From positions 1,514,001 through 1,578,000 of the forward strand of contig JAGFBZ010000328.1 of NCBI GenBank assembly GCA_018398805.1: 64,000 nt of DNA. The letters run 5' to 3'. This document shows positions 46,830 to 58,079 of the stretch, one piece after another. Within the stretch, counting starts at the first letter, position 1, and each line of letters starts with the position of its first letter. The DNA is from Hirundichthys speculiger. Its lineage: Eukaryota; Chordata; Actinopteri; Beloniformes; Exocoetidae. The notes under the pieces are model-generated. The model was not told where the DNA came from and did not search any database. It saw only the letters and a list, made by a program, of their open reading frames with translations. A program made the position numbers and the translations under genes.

Positions 46830-48160
46830 TAATGTCATATAACTGTGTTTGATTTCATTTTTTTGTTTTCTTGTACTTGGCTAACATTTGACTCACTAAG
46901 CTCACTTCTGTCCAGTTGCGTCGCCCCGTTTCGTCCGTGAGATCAACATTTCAAACGCAGAGTAAAAATCGTCCTTAAGGTGAAAACGTCCTTTTGGAGC
47001 GATCTGTTGTCCTGGCGGCTCCCAGTCGTCCTTCTTTGTGAATTTTGGCCCTTTCTTTTTTTTTCCCCGTCCTCAGTAAGATGCTCCCAGTACCAGCCAG
47101 TTCATTCATACTCATAACAATATAAAGTAATGGTAATTTCCCAGCAAACTCTGGCCTCAGTCATCTGCAGGCTTAAGTTGGACTGCTGGCATTAAAAATA
47201 ATAAGAGTTAATCTGGGCTACTCAAGGAAACAGGAAGCGTAGTCGCAGCCTCCCTGATGCAGAGCAGCATGCAGAAGAAGCCTTAAATGACTCAGGGGGA
47301 GGTAGCTGGACCTTCATCATCACATCAGTATGTATCGATCATAAACTGGAAATTATCTCCAGAGAGCTTATGGAAGTAACAATAAGGCTGCCAGTGATCT
47401 GGATTCGACGGCCCCGGAGCCTCCTCAAAATCACTTACAGCTTCATCTGAAAAACGTATTAAACGCCGTTTCCCCTCGGAGGTGTTTGTTCAGGTCACTA
47501 ATGCTAATGTACAGGACGTTAACTGCTACAAGCTCCCCATCAGGATGCAGCGTTGCGCTGCGTCTCGCAGGCGCTCGGACGGAGTCTTGTTAACCTTTTT
47601 GCGGAGCTTATCATCGCGTTAATGCAAACAGAACATTTTCCTTGTCGTGTTTCCCGCCTGGCATTTGCTGCGCGTTAATTTCAAATGGATGCACGACACA
47701 GATGAGCAGTTTCCATTTTTTCCGAAGAACGCTGCTTGTTCATCCGTTCAACAGGTTCCTCTCCTGCACGCCCCCCCATGCACGCCCCCCCCCATGCAGT
47801 TTCGCTTAAATGTCAAACGATTCAGAATTGTCTCGCAGTGATTGCATTACTTCTAAGTTCAAGAGAAGGGCATTTTCTACGGCGTAGGAATAAAAAAGAA
47901 AAGAAAAATATAGGTGTCAGAGTAAAGAAAGTAATTCAGGTATGTCAATGAACCTTTCATTGCTGAGATTAAATAATTTAATCTTTTCAGAACCTCTATG
48001 TTCAACTTTAATCCTAATTATAGACATGATACTCTACAGCACAGATGTTTTCCTCTGCTGATCTGTTTTCTTTTTCAAACTGCTCAGCGTCGGTGAAATC
48101 AAACTCCCAGGGAAGACAAATAAAGTGAGACTGGAAATCCATCACTTGTCTCTTCGCGCA
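46830..48160. other. Probable gabbr1 intron
   Basis: Begins with the GTAATG donor. Two acceptor-like sites (TTCTGTCCAG near 46918; a long pyrimidine tract ending CCTCAG near 47078) would each give a very short alternative C-terminus. 47180-47480 is balanced unique DNA, possibly conserved. Confidence 0.35.
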
Positions 48161-48161
48161 G

Positions 48162-48262
48162 TTATTAGAGCAGAGACCTTATGAAGGAAGGGTTTCCGAC
48201 GCCGTCGAGGCTCGACGGGGAGGAGAAAATTGGAAAAACTGGTTTTTACAGTCTGGAGACAG
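48162..48262 (+). CDS. Candidate exon of unknown identity (weak)
   Basis: 101 nt bounded by an acceptor (CTTGTCTCTTCGCGCAG) and a strong donor (GACAG/GTGAGG). One frame is open throughout (LLEQRPYEGRVSDAVEARRG, then GENWKNWFLQSGD). I recognise no family. It cannot be the next gabbr1 exon: in that phase it gives Ser-Tyr-stop. Chance openness of a frame this short is considerable. Confidence 0.2.
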
Positions 48263-48859
48263 GTGAGGCCTGTGATGGGGTTTTCATGGTTTCTAATGGT
48301 ACAGGAGATAAAGCAAGATGTTTTCAAGAAGTGACGGGAAACGTTCTCGGTAACGGAGGCGACCCGGCCTTTTCTTCACCGGCCAACCGTCTCCGGCACC
48401 GTGAGGCCGCCGATGCACAGTTTACATTGTTTAACAGAAAATGATAAAACGCTTTAGTCCAAAAAGCTCAGATTACATAACCGGCTTTCTGCCTTTCAGT
48501 CTTTCCTTCTTCACTCTTGACTGATTTCAGTAGCGTGTGTTACGTTTTAGAGCTGCCCATTTTAAAACGTTGAAGCTGGACAGTTCTGCACGTATCTGGT
48601 CCTGTGATGTCACAGAACTTTGTGATATTTTCAGACCGGGTTGTGTAATGTTGGAGTTTTTTATTTGGGTTGTCACAATAAAAATTAAAATGAAGTGATA
48701 TCAGTCACAAAGTATCTTATTTTTTCACGTGTCAGCCTTTATTAAGTTGCTGTGTTACTAATTTAACGTCTTCAAATGTTGTTCAGTCTTTAAAAAAGAC
48801 ATATTTTAAGTCGCAAGAAGTTGATGTTAAACCTACGATACATGATATTATATTAAAAT

Positions 48860-49942
48860 TAGGGCTGGGCAACGATTAAAAATTTTAATCACGATTAATC
48901 GCATTGTATACGCAAAATCAAATATTGAATTCAAAAGTAGTGTAAAGGTCACTTTTATTGAAATGTTCTGCTGCCATGTGAACTAAAGTGCCATAAAATT
49001 TGTTGTTCGAACACTTTTAACATCAGCACTTGTCAGTAACACATATTTAGTGTAAATCTCATCTTAAAAAAAATGTAAAATAAAATAAAGCTTATTGCCC
49101 TGCCAGGGCATTAATGTCATCCTGTTTTTATAAAAAAAAATTTTAAAAAAGTCTACAAACAAAACCCAACAAAATGATTGTGTCTCAGCACAATCAGAAC
49201 ATTAAAACAGGTAATTTCTGAGGTAACAGCAGAAACTTTTAACGGGGAGTTCAACTTGTCAGTTGTTACAAATAACCTTGTTTCTGTTGAATCCTCCGTC
49301 TGGGAGAACTTTAAAATGAAAATGTCCATGTTAAAGTTTAGTAACTTTACCAATCCGTGTATCAATCATTCTTTCCATTTTCAATTGTCAATCAAAAATT
49401 TAAAAAAAAAATTACAAAGTGACATTTTATTACATTTTTCTTTTTTATATCTAACACAATTTCAATTTCTATTTTGGACCTGGATCAAAAATTTGAAATT
49501 AAAAATCTAAAATTTGTTTTATAATCGAGGACTGGACTTTCTGTTGTCATTACACATCTGTGCCACTAGATGGAGCCGCACTGCAGTAACCAGCTAGAGA
49601 ACAGCAGGACAGTGAACACATGGAGCAGATCTGATGGAACATGGAGGAATGACGAGAAAGTTTTGTTGCAGTCCAGAATTTTTTTTTTAGACAGAATTGT
49701 TAATATTGCTACCTAAATTGCTTCCCGAATTGTAAAGTTCACTGATTTTTACTGTTCTCCATGTCTGTTTTAGCTTTTCCTTATGTTTACCTGCCAATTA
49801 TCTTCCGGTTCCGCAGCAGCCAGTAACAGACTTTTCAAAACAAAAGCATGTGAGGAACATGCGTTAACGTGATAAAATAAATGTCGGCTTTAATAAATAA
49901 ATGCGTTAATGCAATAATAACGCGTTAACTTGCCCAGCCCTA
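48860..49942. mobile_element. hAT-type element with perfect target duplication
   Basis: 1083 bp, ends TAGGGCTGGGCAACGATTAA and TTAACTTGCCCAGCCCTA, flanked by ATTAAAAT at 48852-48859 and 49943-49950. Subterminal AATCGCGATTAA/TAACGCGTTAA words are characteristic of a widespread fish family. No transposase frame survives; 49556-49580 contains a CTCF-like CCACTAGATGGAGCC. Confidence 0.94.
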
Positions 49943-50131
49943 ATTAAAATATAAATAGAATGAATGTTTTTTACTAAAACTAATCATGGGCTTCCTCAGG
50001 TTTTCCTGTTTGAACCCAACCAAACGCAGTTCCTTGAATGACCACCAGGGGTCGACTCCGAAACAGAGCAGCTCCCTTTTGAGCTCCGTGTTGAAACGTC
50101 CAACCTTAACGCAGAAATAAAACATACTTAC

Positions 50132-50246
50132 CGCCCGGTATGAAAACCAGTTTTGGTCTCCGTAGATGGACTTCACGTCCAAGAAAACCGTGCAGATGTT
50201 GGTAGAACTCGCACTCATCCAGAGGCTTCTGAGACGTGGCCTCCAT
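50132..50246 (-). CDS. Candidate first coding exon of an unidentified gene
   Basis: On the minus strand an ATG at 50244-50246 opens MEATSQKPLDECEFYQHLHG, continuing FLGREVHLRRPKLVFIPG, to a consensus donor GTAAGTATG at 50123-50131. Codon choice looks coding (CTG, GAG, AAG, GTC) and the exon ends in phase 1. Upstream is GC-rich with a GC box, as for a real promoter. A second ATG in another frame lies 38 nt upstream (50282-50284) and would read MSGNTVYFYWNN; I prefer the downstream one on composition. I do not recognise the protein. Downstream exons were not identified. If real, it lies antisense within or beside gabbr1. Confidence 0.45.
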
Positions 50247-50289
50247 CGGTTATTCCAGTAGAAGTAGACGGTATTTCCACTCATCTCAG

Positions 50290-50420
50290 TCAGCGTCGGT
50301 CCGTTCCTCGCTGAACTGACGGGAACACGGTTTGACCCCGCCCCTCGGCGCCTTCCGAGTCGGGGGGGAGATTGTGTTGTCGTTTCAAAACCGGGAAGTT
50401 TCCGTGACACGCGAGAGCTC
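50290..50420 (-). promoter_or_regulatory. Candidate CpG-rich promoter with GC box
   Basis: CCCCGCCCCTC (GGGGCGGGG on the minus strand) at 50337-50347 within a locally CpG-rich stretch just upstream of the minus-strand candidate exon. No TATA box at the expected place. Confidence 0.4.
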
Positions 50421-52024
50421 CAAATGCAGCGTTAAAAAGCCGGTTTCGACCTGGGTGCTGCCACCTCGTGGGTACGGTTTTCACGGTACTTGGGTTTTCC
50501 CCCATTAAAATGATACCAGCACCAAATTCAGGTGTAATCGGGTCAAGAAAAGTGGCAGCTCTGGCAGACGGGCCACAGTCCCATCCAGCGGTAGCTGTTT
50601 CTTACAAATGAGGATGGACGTACAGATCTGAGAAAAAAAGAATAACGGGGTCCTTAGATTTAGGTTAAATACAACCCCAGATAAACGAGAATAACATGTT
50701 TTACACTGTTATTGATTATTTAGCAAAAAATGAAAAAGCGACGTGAACATGAGAATACCACAGGACTTGGCTACAAAGTGCTTTGAGTCGCTGCTCATCA
50801 CTCATTAACACTGACAGATCGTTTGGGCGGTGGGGAACAAACGTGTCCCTCGGTGCGCCGGGGTGACAGATGAGCCTTTTGGGCTTTGAACTTGAACTGT
50901 ACTTGCCCTTTCTGCCGGTCCCTCAGATCCTCATTTGAGAAAAACCGGCTAAACTGTACGGCCCCCTTTTTATTGGATTTAACTTGATGGATCTGAAGTG
51001 CGTCTGAGCGGGTCTGAGGAGGGAGGCTCGTGACCTTATTCGGATCGGTCGTCCATCAGCGCGGTCTCCGACAGCAGTTGCGCCGTTCGCGTATGGTAAG
51101 GCTTATCGATTCGCGAATCGAGATGTTAAACCGCGCGGTCAGTCTGCGGACTTGACAGGAAGCTCTGCTTCACTGTGCTGAGATACGAGCAAATAAAACT
51201 AATAGCGTCAACGGAGTTCAGGCTTGTGCCTTGATTCCTGATTATCTTCATCGGGAAAACACTCAAATCCCCCTTTTTTATTGTCTGGCAACAAAAAAAA
51301 TAAATAAATAAAATGTGTGCAACTAACATTTGATGACAGCTGGACAATATTTGATCAATAAAGCTACACAATTGAGCCAGCGTGTGTACAATTACCATTT
51401 GGAGGCCTGAGATATGATGCAGTTAACTGAACAGTGGCAGTTATTGCAGCAGTCGCCGTGGTACGGTGGTTTTTCTGTGTTTTTTTATTTTTACATCTCT
51501 CCAAAGTAGTTTTTCAGGACACGACAACCGGCCTGAAGTCACGCTACAACTCCGCTCCGTCGACCCACAGTTGGCCAGTTTGACAGGTGACAGGTTTGTA
51601 ATGTATTCCTTTACAATTTTTTAAAAAGACGTAAAACGACTGTGAAATCAGCGTCCTCTTAATTGGCGAGAATCCCACACGAGACATTTATAAACCCAAA
51701 TACATGACAGAATGCTCTTTTATCAAACCAGATGTTTTCTCATGTTGGCTCTCAAACAGAATTGCAAATTCGCACAGACTCATGGAAGTCGTATTCATCA
51801 GCTGCTGCGATTAAAAACGAACTGATTTACAAATTTCACCCGTGTCAGGGGAAGCAACTCGTTTGGACTCCACACCCTTCATCAGCCACAGCTGATCTCA
51901 GGCAACTTTTAATCAGCTCCTTTTCCCGGCGGCGGCGGCACTCACAGGTACGTTCAGCCATGCCAGATGGTTTTTCTGGGCCTGCTCGGGTTTTCCTCTC
52001 CAGGATTCTTTCTAGCTGATGCAG
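50421..52024. other. Unassigned sequence
   Basis: Contains a CpG-rich patch at 50995-51125 with a 16-bp palindrome. Otherwise nothing recognised. GGCGGCGGCGG at 51930 is a short triplet run. Confidence 0.3.
51106..51121. repeat. 16-bp perfect palindrome
   Basis: TCGATTCGCGAATCGA, made of four CpG-containing halves, in a CpG-rich patch. May be a dimeric factor site; no factor is assigned. Confidence 0.6.
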
Positions 52025-52032
52025 CTTGCATC

Positions 52033-52389
52033 CAGGGTGAGTAATGGCAAGGACCTCGCAATACAATATGTATTATAATACTTGGGTCACGATGCGATAT
52101 TATCGCGGTATAACGATATATTGCGATATTCTACCCAGTTAATATCAAAATTAAAAGTAGTGATAAAAAATCAAGTTGCTGTATACGTTAATCAGATGAT
52201 ATTGTTCATTAAGAGGACAAATTGAGTCAAAACTATTTGCTTTAAAACAACCTATTTATTGTTTATTATTAGTGTTTTTGCACATTTAAGTATTTTCCTA
52301 AAAATCGATATTAGGAACTGAAAAATCATTATATTGGGCGCCCAGAAAATCGTAATATATTGCCAAATCGATTTTTTTTCACACCCCTA
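52033..52389 (+). mobile_element. hAT miniature element (GATATCG-rich family), copy 3
   Basis: About 357 bp, from CAGGGTGAGTAATGGC to TTCACACCCCTA. Flanks CTTGCATC and CTCACGTC match at 5 of 8 with only transitions, so this copy is older or mutated. It abuts the minus-strand exon-like block at 52395. Confidence 0.8.
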
Positions 52390-52394
52390 CTCAC

Positions 52395-52730
52395 GTCTCC
52401 TGTCTTCGGTGTTGCGTCCACAAGGAGATGAAAAGAGGAATAAAGCTGGTCCATCACAAAACGAAGCACTTTTAGGAGTCGACGTCTGAGTCTTGAACGA
52501 AAAGAAAACCGTCTGTTGTTCTCAGTAAGTACCTGGACAAGGACTGGGTGAAATGACCGAGCTTTCTCACGACACTGTGGCCCATCAAGCCTTCTGCTGA
52601 ATATTTTTCTGTCTTTTGGGAGCAGGATATGGATAACATCTTTTCTGCAGCTCTTCAACATGTGTTTCCTAAGAGTTTGTACAAGAGTCTCAACTAAATC
52701 ACCAGCTAACAATGAATCCAAAGCAGGAGA
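52395..52730 (-). CDS. Exon-like open block, unknown product (weak)
   Basis: 336 nt, exactly 112 open codons, between an acceptor (TCTGGTGCCCTGCAG) and a donor (GAC/GTGAGT). The product runs SPALDSLLAGDLVETLVQTL and, later, HILLPKDRKIFSRRLDG and VLRFVMDQLYSSFHLLVDA; basic, protein-like in composition. No domain recognised. The donor falls inside the target duplication of the adjacent miniature element, so splicing there would use transposition-derived sequence. It may be a decayed mobile-element frame. Confidence 0.3.
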
Positions 52731-52739
52731 CTGCAGGGC

Positions 52740-53160
52740 ACCAGAGAGGCCATCCTGCCTCTTGCATCGACTGACCTATCACCGTTCTCTTCTTCCGCCG
52801 TTTCCCTCAGGAGACTGACAGTCGCAGGCGGTCTATCGACATGGGTTTTACAAGCCTTATGCCGACCGCGCGTCACTTAACCTTTGCAGCTCTCTCGGAT
52901 GCCCCGTCATACATTTATTTCTGCTTGTTGAGCCGTTCGGTGTGAATGTAGGACCCACACATGAATGTGTAAATGAAACAGGCTCCTCCAGGGACAGCTT
53001 TAATGGTGCTCACAAGAACTAGAGTAAGGCAGCTTTGTCCACTTCCTTAACACCTGAACTCCAGAGTTCTTGCCGTGGATGATAGTCCAACTAAATTGTC
53101 ACAATATTCCCGCCTCATATTTGTTAAGGATGCGTACTGTTTAGTCTGCCAACCCTGCAG
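52740..53160. other. Unassigned sequence
   Basis: No gene or repeat recognised. Confidence 0.3.
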
Positions 53161-53162
53161 TA

Positions 53163-53903
53163 CAGTGGTACTTCTACATATGAAGTTTTCAGGTTACGAA
53201 ACGCATCAATGGGAAAATATTGTCTCTAGTTACGAAACAAATTTCCGGATATGAAAGGCAAAAATACAGTAGCGCTGTTACTCGCAGCTCCCAGAGTTTA
53301 CTGAACGTAAACATAGCTGTCAGCTCTGTATCTCGGTTTGAAAGCGGAGCGTCCGAGCTGCTCTGCCATTGGCTATCGCTTAGCATCTTCCTCGCATCCC
53401 ATTGGCTAGGAGGGCCCCTTGTCTGTATGAGCGTAACCCAGCAACCCAGGTAAACAAAGAATTTTTACCTCCGCCAAGGAGGTTATGTTTTTGTTGGCGT
53501 TTGTCTGTCTGTCTGTCGTGTTCAAGATAAATTAAAAAAGTTATGGATGGATTTTGATGAAATTTTCAGGAGTTGTTGGAAATGTGAAAAGGAAGAACTG
53601 ATTTCATTTTGGGTGTGAGCCGGAAGAAATCCTGGATTCTGGATCTTTGTCAAATTTTCGATAATTGTTGCGCTTAGTGGAGGTCTGCGTCCTCTGAGTG
53701 CTTTTCTAGTTCTAACATGTATTTCTTACAGGTTTTCATGTCATTTCATGTATTATTTATAATCTATTAAAAAAATGTTCGAATTTTGGGGGGCTTGAAA
53801 CAGATTAGGGCATTTACATGGAAAACACGTCTCTACTTACAAAAGTTTCAAGTTACAAAACTACTTCCAGAACCAATTAATTTCATAAGTAGAGGTAGCA
53901 CTG
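53163..53903 (-). mobile_element. Composite mariner-type miniature element, copy D
   Basis: 741 bp with TA on both sides (53161-53162, 53904-53905). Starts CAGTGGTACTTCTACATATG, ends CATAAGTAGAGGTAGCACTG. Contains the ACCTCCGCCAAGGAGGTTATG module at about 53467. Closest in structure to copy B. Confidence 0.92.
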
Positions 53904-54094
53904 TATTATGAAGCTGCGTAGCCTCAGAGTCGAAAAGCTCTCCTGTACGTCTCTCTAAGAACAAGAGAAATTTCTTCTCTTCTTCTGTTTGGTTTCATCG
54001 TTCATTTGGTGGATTTGGTGGCTCGTGTATTTGGCATCACTGCTTTTCTGTTTCATGTTTACCAAGAACCTTCTATTATTGCAAGAAAGTTTCC

Positions 54095-54300
54095 ATTGAG
54101 GTGTTCCGGGCACGTCCCACTGGGAAGAGACCCCGGGGAAGACCCAGGACACGCTGGAGGGACTATGTCTCTCGGCTGGCCTGGGAACGCCTCGGGATCC
54201 CCCCAGAGGAGCTAGAGGAAGTGGCCGGGGAGACGGGGGTCTGGGCTTCCTTACTCCGGCTAGTTTCCATTGTTGCTGTGGCTGGACTGGACCTTCAGTC
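54095..54300 (+). mobile_element. LINE fragment: C-terminal end of ORF2
   Basis: A plus-strand frame from about 54101 reads RARPTGKRPRGRPRTRWRDY, then LAWERLGIPPEELEEVAGE, a sequence I recognise as the end of the reverse-transcriptase polyprotein of a fish LINE (the R-G-R-P-x-x-R-W-R-D signature). The 5' portion is truncated, as usual for LINE insertions. The clade (I/Nimb versus RTE-like) is not resolved. The same DNA in another frame gives an unrelated-looking peptide. Confidence 0.7.
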
Positions 54301-54339
54301 CGAGATCTGGACATGTCTGAATGAAGAAAAAGAAATATG

Positions 54340-54865
54340 AGTTTTCAGTTATGCTGTGCAAGCACTCTAGTTTGAGCACTTCACTGAAAGCCCAACTGTC
54401 CGCTCTGGGGAACCGTCCTCCACCATCACTGTCAACATTTGAATGGGCAAGTTGATTCGTCTGTTGGTGAAGACAGAAAGGTTCAGATTAATTTATGGTG
54501 GCCTCTGCCACCACCCGCCACCCCCTGGACGCCACGTGTAGTTGAGTTGTGGGGCTTTCGCAGCACAAACGACCAGAGTTTTCTGACCAAGAGCAGCGGG
54601 ACGAGGGGGTCTCGTTAGGGTCGGCTTCGTGCAGATGTGTTCACAGCCACCCAAGCAAACCGCACCCATGACCAGAACTCCTGTGGGTCCAACATAAACT
54701 GGGGCAGTGTGAAAACGACCTAAGAATAACGAGGTGAGGGTCTTTCTGAAAACGAGCAGTGTTTCTTGATTGGTTGAGTTCCCGGAGGCTTACCAATGGA
54801 CAGAGCTCAGGGGTCATGAATGCAAACGACTCCGGTCGCCGATCAGAAACTGACAGGACTGAGAC
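54340..54865. other. Unassigned sequence
   Basis: No gene or repeat recognised. Confidence 0.3.
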
Positions 54866-55071
54866 TGAGGACGGGGCCGGTGTCCTGCAGGTGTTTCCCT
54901 GCTTTAACACACCTGATCCTAATTAATGGCCGTCATCATCTCAGTCATCAAGGTCGGCACATGTCTGTTAATGACACAGTCACTGGTATCAGGGTGTGAA
55001 GAAGGAGGGAAACATCTAAAACCTGCAGGACACCAGCCCTTGGGAACCGACTTTGGAGACCTCTGCTTTAA
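54866..55071. mobile_element. Palindromic miniature element
   Basis: Long imperfect inverted arms: GGTGTCCTGCAGGTGTTTCC on the left against GGGAAACATCTAAAACCTGC and AGGACACC on the right. I know the arms from a common fish miniature transposon, often assigned to hAT. Target duplication not identified. Confidence 0.65.
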
Positions 55072-55074
55072 CGT

Positions 55075-56440
55075 CTCAGTTTCAATGAAATGACTGCAAA
55101 GCCTCTGATTAAGTTTGTCTTTTTCTGCATGCTCCACCGTTCATGGGCGTTAACATGGAAAGTCCTGTGAAACGTCCAGTGATTCATTAAAAAAAAATAA
55201 CAAAAAAAAAAGCTCTGGAGTCAAGGAAATAAAAAGCTCCAAGGCTGTTGCCAAACTATTCCTGTCTCCGTACTTGCCAACATTTGAGGCTGTCGTGCTG
55301 TGATAATCAGCTCAACTGATGCTAGCGTGAGCACAACAAACCATGCGTGAGACTCGGCAACTATGGTCACTGCACCGACGATGGCGGCGCTAAAATGATC
55401 GCACGCGCCGGTTGCCGACACGGAGTTCACTTAAACCTGGAACGGCATCAGTCTTCCTGCAGATCCAGCAGCGTACCGGTTCATGACACACGGCCCCCCC
55501 GGTGAAGTGTCTGCTATGAACCCGGGGCATGTTTTCGATGGACCTCCCGGTACCGGAGGCCCTCTAAACCTGGAAACTTGTCAGCTTTGCCTCTCCTCAA
55601 CCAGCCGCTTTAAAATCTGCAGCAGACAGTTTACTGTTGTGTTTCTGAGGCTTTGACAGACCGTAGCTTTGAACCGGCTCATTGAATTAAATCATGTAAA
55701 CAGTCCACTGATCCTTTTGCACGGCTTTGTAGAAACTGTTAACCCCTGATGTTTCGTTCGGCGCCTTTTTCCTCGTTTCTCAGGTCCCGAGCTGGAGCAG
55801 TGTCAAGAAAGTTAAGGATCTTGCGTCTTCGTTCCAATGATCATGTCGGTTACCTGTAAGACTGAGACCTGCATGAACAGCTGTCAAGTTTTTTGTTGAT
55901 CTCTGCTTCGGCGTCAAGTTGGAAGAACCAGAACTTCCCTATAAATAAAAAAAAAAAAAGGAAAAAAATTGCAGCAAAAATACAACATATATCTGATAGC
56001 AGTGCAGTGTTTCGATGAACAGCTAAAAATCTAGATCAAGAATCAAATAAACCGGCTCTCCGAGAGAAGTATGTTCCTACTGGGGATTTAATAGAGGTCA
56101 CCGACTCCAGAACAGAAGCCGTAAAGATTAAATCATCCGAGAGACCTCTGGTTAACACAGACGACATTACGAGCCTATGAAGTTTGATGTGGTTGTTGAG
56201 TAAAACTCCACAACGCAGGTCGCGAGCCCCGGATCTCTGGTTGTCTTGTCTTTCAAATGTCACCCTCTTTAATGTTTATCAGAGTTCCAACAAACCCCGG
56301 TGACCTACCCCGCTCGCGTTAAAAGAACGCCACAGCCAGTCACTCCAAAGGTGGATGAAATGTCAGCGCAAAGATGCAGATTTACTAAATCAGGGAGGAG
56401 ACCAAAGATGTCTTCCCTCTGGTGACAAGATCGATCCTTG
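55075..56440. other. Unassigned sequence
   Basis: CGATGGCGGCGC at about 55379 is a YY1-like site in a small CpG-rich patch. No exon. A-runs near 55945. Confidence 0.3.
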
Positions 56441-56444
56441 ATCA

Positions 56445-56465
56445 GGGTTAGGGTTAGAGTTAGGT
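56445..56465 (+). repeat. Short telomere-like patch
   Basis: GGGTTAGGGTTAGAGTTAGG; three and a half units. Confidence 0.75.
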
Positions 56466-56767
56466 GGCTCCCAGCTTCTTCATTGTGTCCTCGCATGGAC
56501 GACTGTCTCGCACCTGATTTTGCTGGACAAGCAACCGCAAACATCACAGTGACTCAGCTGGCGGGTGGATGGATTATTAAAAGATTGACAGTTCAAGTGG
56601 CATTTCCAGAAACTCCTCGCATCCATAAGTCTTTTAATGTTGACCCTTGTTTTCCTGCATCTTATTGAATGAAAGATCATGTCCCGACTCACGCGAATGT
56701 GAGTATCTGCTCATGTATCTGCTCTCAGCGTTGCTCCTGCCCTCTAGTTTGAGGCCTGCAGCGTCCA

Positions 56768-56812
56768 CTCGGGGCCCTGAAGCGTCTCCTCTCTGACGTT
56801 CGTTCTTGGATT
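56768..56812 (+). repeat. 45-bp direct repeat, left
   Basis: GGGCCCTGAAGCGTCTCCT-containing unit; matches 56931-56975 at about 37 of 45 positions. Confidence 0.85.
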
Positions 56813-56930
56813 TAACTGGGTAGAATATCGCAATACATCGTGATATCGCGATATCATGATAATATTGTATCGTGACCCAAATATCATGATACATTTCGTG
56901 TTGTGAGGTCCTTGCCAATACTCACCCCTA
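56812..56930 (-). mobile_element. hAT miniature element fragment (copy 4)
   Basis: Only the half ending TTGCCAATACTCACCCCTA is present; the other end is missing beyond TTAACTGGGTAG. It lies exactly between the two 45-bp direct repeats. Confidence 0.9.
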
Positions 56931-56975
56931 CTCAGGGCCCTGAAGCATCTCCTGTCCGACATTCACTCTTGGATT
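56931..56975 (+). repeat. 45-bp direct repeat, right
   Basis: Partner of 56768-56812, period 163 bp; begins immediately after the element's terminal CCCCTA. Confidence 0.85.
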
Positions 56976-57236
56976 GTTGTGAAAATACGATCAGTCCGAA
57001 AACAGGACGCGACTGCTCCGTCATGGATGCGCTTGTTTCATTCATGGAGAGTCTGCCATCTTTCCATAAAGGTATAATGGTCCTGGGAAGGAGGATAGTG
57101 ACGAAATCTTCCTTCGAAGATTGGTATCACAGGAATTTGCATGCTAATTTCTTAACATTTCTGCAATATTTTACACAAGATATCACCAGATATGTACTAC
57201 GCGCTTAAAATGTAACACGAATGTTTGACTGTCAGT

Positions 57237-57600
57237 TAGGGGTGTGAAAAAAATCGTTCTGGCAATATATCCTGATTTTTGGCCGCCCAATATAATATCG
57301 ATTTTTCAGCTCCTAATATCAATTTTTTTTACAATGCTGTCAGTATGTTGTAATGATTACTTAAATGTGCAAAAACACTAATAAACAATAAATAGGTTAT
57401 TTTGAAGCAAATAGTTTTGACTCAATTTGTCCTCTGAATGATCAATATCATCTGATGAACATATACAGCAACTTCATCTCTACTTTTAATTTTGATATTA
57501 ACTGGGTCAAATATCGCAATATATCGTGATAGTATCGTATACTAACCCAAGTATCATGATACATATCGTATTGTGAGGTCCTTGCCAATACTCAGCCCTA
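57237..57600 (-). mobile_element. hAT miniature element (GATATCG-rich family), copy 5
   Basis: 364 bp, from TAGGGGTGTGAAAAAAATCG to CCAATACTCAGCCCTA. Flanks CTGTCAGT (57229-57236) and CTGTGAGT (57601-57608) agree at 7 of 8. Confidence 0.92.
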
Positions 57601-57608
57601 CTGTGAGT

Positions 57609-58079
57609 CCATTTTATGTTTGATCGTTCAAAAAAACAAATAATATTAATGATAACAATTGTTCATGTGCTGTAAAAGTGTGGTGAAGTCAACATGATGG
57701 TACACAAAAGGTCACAGACACTCAAAACTTTTCTTTTCTTTTTTAATACTTCCACCCCATAAAAAAAAACCCTGAAAAATTACAGCCCATGTCGATGCTC
57801 ATTTCATTTAAAAAATCTGCAATAATACTGATGACGTAAATAAAGTTGCAGTGGATTTAACTCGTTTTCTCCACTGACTTCCCATACTCTGATCTGATCT
57901 TGATTTAAGTCACAAAGATAATGTTCTCAAGCTGTCAACACACAGACAATCATAATTCTTTTCACGTCCATTACTGAATAAGATTTATCACCCATTAAAC
58001 ATTCATGGTAGTGGGCCAAAAAGAGAGTGGGCCTATGGACTAATTACTTCAATAACAGCTAAATGAAGTCCAGTATTGG
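57609..58079. other. Unassigned sequence
   Basis: AT-rich; may include the left part of the Tc1-like element whose transposase remnant follows, but no terminus was found. Confidence 0.3.

Noticed and set aside
46900..46960. Acceptor-like TTCTGTCCAG adding a seven-residue tail to gabbr1
   Set aside because: Weak pyrimidine tract and no similarity to any receptor tail.
48162..48262. Block considered as the last gabbr1 exon
   Set aside because: In the phase set by the 46828 donor it gives a stop after two residues, and the sequence does not resemble the receptor tail.
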